DNA of 6,384 bases from an uncultured Clostridia bacterium. GTDB lineage: Bacteria > Bacillota > Clostridia > Christensenellales > UBA1242. The DNA lies in the NCBI GenBank assembly GCA_944381225.1, contig CALWKJ010000056.1, positions 1-6,384 on the forward strand. Direction: 5' to 3'. The notes beneath the pieces are model-generated. The model searched no databases and was not told where the DNA came from. It saw only the letters and a list, made by a program, of their open reading frames with translations. Within the stretch, counting starts at the first letter, position 1, and every line of letters begins with the position of its first letter. Positions 5,001-6,384 of the stretch are shown here, in pieces. Position numbers and translations under genes: made by a program.

Positions 5001-6347
5001 GATTTATCTTATAGATATAATGATGAACATATACTAAACTTTGATGTGTTAGATTATATAGAACTATATGGAATTAATCAAAGCGATTTGTATATTACGG
5101 ACAATTTCAACGAACTTGATTTAAGCACTTTAAATGAACAAACATTTAACATTTCAATAAGTCACAATTTAATTCCAATTACAACATTTAATTATAATAT
5201 AACACTCTTTGACGATATAGCTCCAAATTTAAATTTAAAACCAAATAATTTAATTTATTTTTTAGCAAAAGATTCTTATGTTAATCAAACATTCGAAGAT
5301 TATTGTACAATTACTGATGAATTTGATCAAAACGCAACATTAAAAATTCAAAAGCCAGATTTTAATGGATATGGACGCTATGAAATTGTGTTTATTGGTA
5401 CAGATTCAAGTGATAATCATACTCAACAAATATTGAATGTTTACGTTGGAGATGTTTATTTAGAAGACATAAGTCAATTTGAATATAACATCAATCAAGA
5501 ATTACCATTAATTTTTGAATATTACACAATTAATGATTTTAATATAAAGTATAAATTAAAATCTGAAACAAACTTTACAACTTATCAAGAAGGTGATACT
5601 GTTTTATTTTCTAATTACGGAGATGAAACTTTAACAATTCAATTAATTTTAGTAAATGATAGCACTGTTGTTAAAAACATAACAAAAAGCATAAAAGTTT
5701 TAGATACTATTTTGCCAAATGTAAAATTAAATGGAGAATCAACAGAATATGTCGCTGTTGAGGCATCGTTTATGGATAAGGGCATAACAATAAGTGATAA
5801 TACTCCAAATAATGAATTACAAAAACAAACTAAATACACTTTAAATGGTCAGGTTGTTGAATTTATTGATACTTCATTTGAAAATGAATATATAATAGAA
5901 TATAAAGTGGTGGACAAAGGTGGTAACACTGTATTTTTAAATCGTAGGGTTGTTGTTGGTTACACGCCAATAATGTCAATATGTTTAAATGAACCTTCCA
6001 CAGACATTTTTAAAGTAAATAAAAAATTTACAATATCTGTTTATGTTTTCAACAATCAAAATTATGACCCTGATGTAAAAGTTAATTGGTACATAAATGG
6101 TGAATTTGCATCTTCTTCAATAGGACTTATACAATCATTTAACTTAAAAGAGTCTGGTGAATATGAAATATATGCACAAATAGATGGAACAAATGTAAGT
6201 TCAGATGTTTTAAAGATAAATGTTAAAGATGAAATTGTTATAAACACATCCCTAATTGTAACATTAATTGTTGTAGGAATCTCTCTTGTGGCAATATTAT
6301 TCGGTTGGACTTTAGTTCGCAAATATAAAAATAGAAACTTTTATTAA
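2085..6347 (+). CDS. Membrane-anchored M6-family (immune inhibitor A-like) zinc metalloprotease with Ig-like and LRR domains
   Basis: A 1,420-residue cell-surface endopeptidase. A signal peptide (about 1-31, ending NIVHA) is followed by an M6 domain (about 35-582). This domain contains a Ca-binding-like loop DNNQDGEID (244-252), WSELLWAHQ (270-278), the zinc site HELGHVFGLPD (381-391) with H381, E382, H385 and probably D391, a Met-turn WSLMCY (406-411), and the family's LLGW and GLLVYRVD segments. The catalytic set looks intact. Next come two DUF5011-like Ig domains (about 583-679 and 680-785), an internalin-like LRR stretch (about 790-879, TIDLSGIELNDILGL), and an unassigned beta-rich region (880-1042). 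More Ig-like domains follow (1043-1121, 1124-1207, 1208-1292, 1294-1383). A transmembrane helix (about 1389-1411) and a basic tail RKYKNRNFY end the protein. No LPXTG is seen. It stands alone with its own promoter and terminator. M6 enzymes degrade host or matrix proteins; the substrate here is unknown. The start is set by the ribosome binding site. The family call is firm; domain borders are approximate. Confidence 0.92.
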   Translation: MKKIKFGFLIFIFLIGFGFWGLPKTNNIVHADVIDDIFDTNSAVGTYVNNLVLLNFKNETNTLEQNVPDNQIALYDEVYNVNSHSLNAFYSQLSNGNLNLETEFIENGDNIEVITIDKEREYFMNYCFYNNDTKTWQINTDGYFAYELVESSSTPASGGLDLGFLLNSTHKYFVYGDSSYSSNKIPSDKDISDGIISYDYAEQLVNSNSNYHLIESAERYFRELELISLISNELDNKIDLTNCDNNQDGEIDILNFNILDNPNKNYRIEWSELLWAHQFSLGSILDMELSYDSIYSGTLYNFIQNQLYSSVLKGFLQPHIYGDIDTYIDCAKNRPSVTTGLTTKNVDRYYLTTFNAQNLYGLDVEDFENIKDALQLSTTAHELGHVFGLPDLYEYPSNDGDSVKRWSLMCYNSNPSQYMTAFERELLGWLDSDNIKTIDSSGTYILNATIGYDENNVVAYKIQNKKDLNQWIYFEYRNKEIAENSYWEQNTGEAGLLVYRVDTSILTGNMYAPPYGVWVYRDDTIENATFVENDEFGNFDIKVLQNALTWQNGANNFVNSGYKFVVENQKDYTLMFEFFTEQSNTTVDLNGEAQQTLYVGDVYSELGITIKENGNIVNYSFDNNLSKNRTFKIEYFVGTNVETFVVCDYEKTYTILYSVKDSAGITHRLYRTVYVLEKEIDVQLSGSEIINIETEGIYNELYITILKNGVDVTDNYILVSDKNSLIKNSYCVTYYKTDDKYQTYYEIVQSISTATVSNYIAEYKVMDNNGTTHTLIRKICVVGKKVVITNLNKNIETKLKQILQEDILYEDSLINLRTIDLSGIELNDILGLNQFQFNENTIINLTNNNLTSYDEINKLLNDAGNVKILLSGNNYNLNYAGMITKLNNVVLGLQNDGEYEFLINEDYIEINLNIYNDYNNYYNLYVNGQLVDYNYKITNYGTYQIKMEPKDHSIATEINISKKICIINQIQNDLSYRYNDEHILNFDVLDYIELYGINQSDLYITDNFNELDLSTLNEQTFNISISHNLIPITTFNYNITLFDDIAPNLNLKPNNLIYFLAKDSYVNQTFEDYCTITDEFDQNATLKIQKPDFNGYGRYEIVFIGTDSSDNHTQQILNVYVGDVYLEDISQFEYNINQELPLIFEYYTINDFNIKYKLKSETNFTTYQEGDTVLFSNYGDETLTIQLILVNDSTVVKNITKSIKVLDTILPNVKLNGESTEYVAVEASFMDKGITISDNTPNNELQKQTKYTLNGQVVEFIDTSFENEYIIEYKVVDKGGNTVFLNRRVVVGYTPIMSICLNEPSTDIFKVNKKFTISVYVFNNQNYDPDVKVNWYINGEFASSSIGLIQSFNLKESGEYEIYAQIDGTNVSSDVLKINVKDEIVINTSLIVTLIVVGISLVAILFGWTLVRKYKNRNFY

Positions 6348-6349
6348 AC

Positions 6350-6380
6350 AAATGCATATTACTTTGTAATATGCGTTTTT
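6350..6380 (+). terminator. Rho-independent terminator of the metalloprotease gene
   Basis: A 13-bp stem (6350-6362 with 6366-6378, core GCATATTAC/GTAATATGC, one T-G wobble) with a 3-base loop ends in TTTTT (6376-6380). It begins three bases after the TAA at 6345-6347. No further gene is visible before the window ends. Confidence 0.85.
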
Positions 6381-6384
6381 GTTG

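Noticed and set aside
729..6347. Mycoplasma-type genetic code (TGA as tryptophan), suggested by the high AT content
   Set aside because: All tryptophans in the large genes are TGG and no in-frame TGA occurs, so the standard bacterial code fits.
1..6384. CRISPR array, insertion sequence, tRNA or rRNA
   Set aside because: I saw no regularly spaced direct repeats, transposase-like frame with terminal repeats, or RNA-gene signatures on either strand.

Overview
The window is AT-rich DNA, clearly Bacillota-like: strong AGGAG-type ribosome binding sites, TTGACA/TATAAT-like promoters, hairpin-plus-T-run terminators, and Gram-positive surface proteins with no outer-membrane features. TGG encodes every tryptophan in the large genes, and no in-frame TGA interrupts them over more than 1,800 codons. 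The standard bacterial code therefore fits, and the Mycoplasma-type code does not. The mix of a SipW-type signal peptide, BspA-like leucine-rich repeats (LRRs) and a large Ig-domain peptidase resembles low-GC gut Clostridia or related uncultured Bacillota. That placement is inference; no marker gene is present.

Layout. Positions 1-53 probably hold the last codons of an upstream plus-strand gene, followed by two adjacent strong hairpins (66-96 and 100-134). A gene-free AT-rich stretch leads to a small XRE-family helix-turn-helix regulator on the minus strand (601 down to 293). A compact divergent control region (602-728) carries three near-identical dyads, spaced 22-23 bp centre to centre. They overlap a strong plus-strand promoter and a weaker candidate minus-strand promoter. 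The plus promoter drives a 361-residue secreted surface protein (729-1814) with a SipW/TasA-like N-terminal half and a BspA-type LRR C-terminal half, closed by a good terminator (1826-1862). After an AT-rich gap, a second promoter (2016-2044) drives a 1,420-residue membrane-anchored M6-family zinc metalloprotease (2085-6347). Its stalk holds Ig-like domains and an internalin-like LRR insertion, and the unit ends in a terminator at 6350-6380.

How the parts may work together. The regulator probably represses its own gene and the divergent surface-protein gene through the three dyads. This arrangement recalls SinR control of tasA in Bacillus, but it is an analogy, not shown homology. The metalloprotease is a separate transcription unit without the dyads. 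Its shared location suggests an accessory cell-surface locus, and nothing in the sequence directly links its function to the other two genes. No mobile element, CRISPR array, tRNA or rRNA was recognised.
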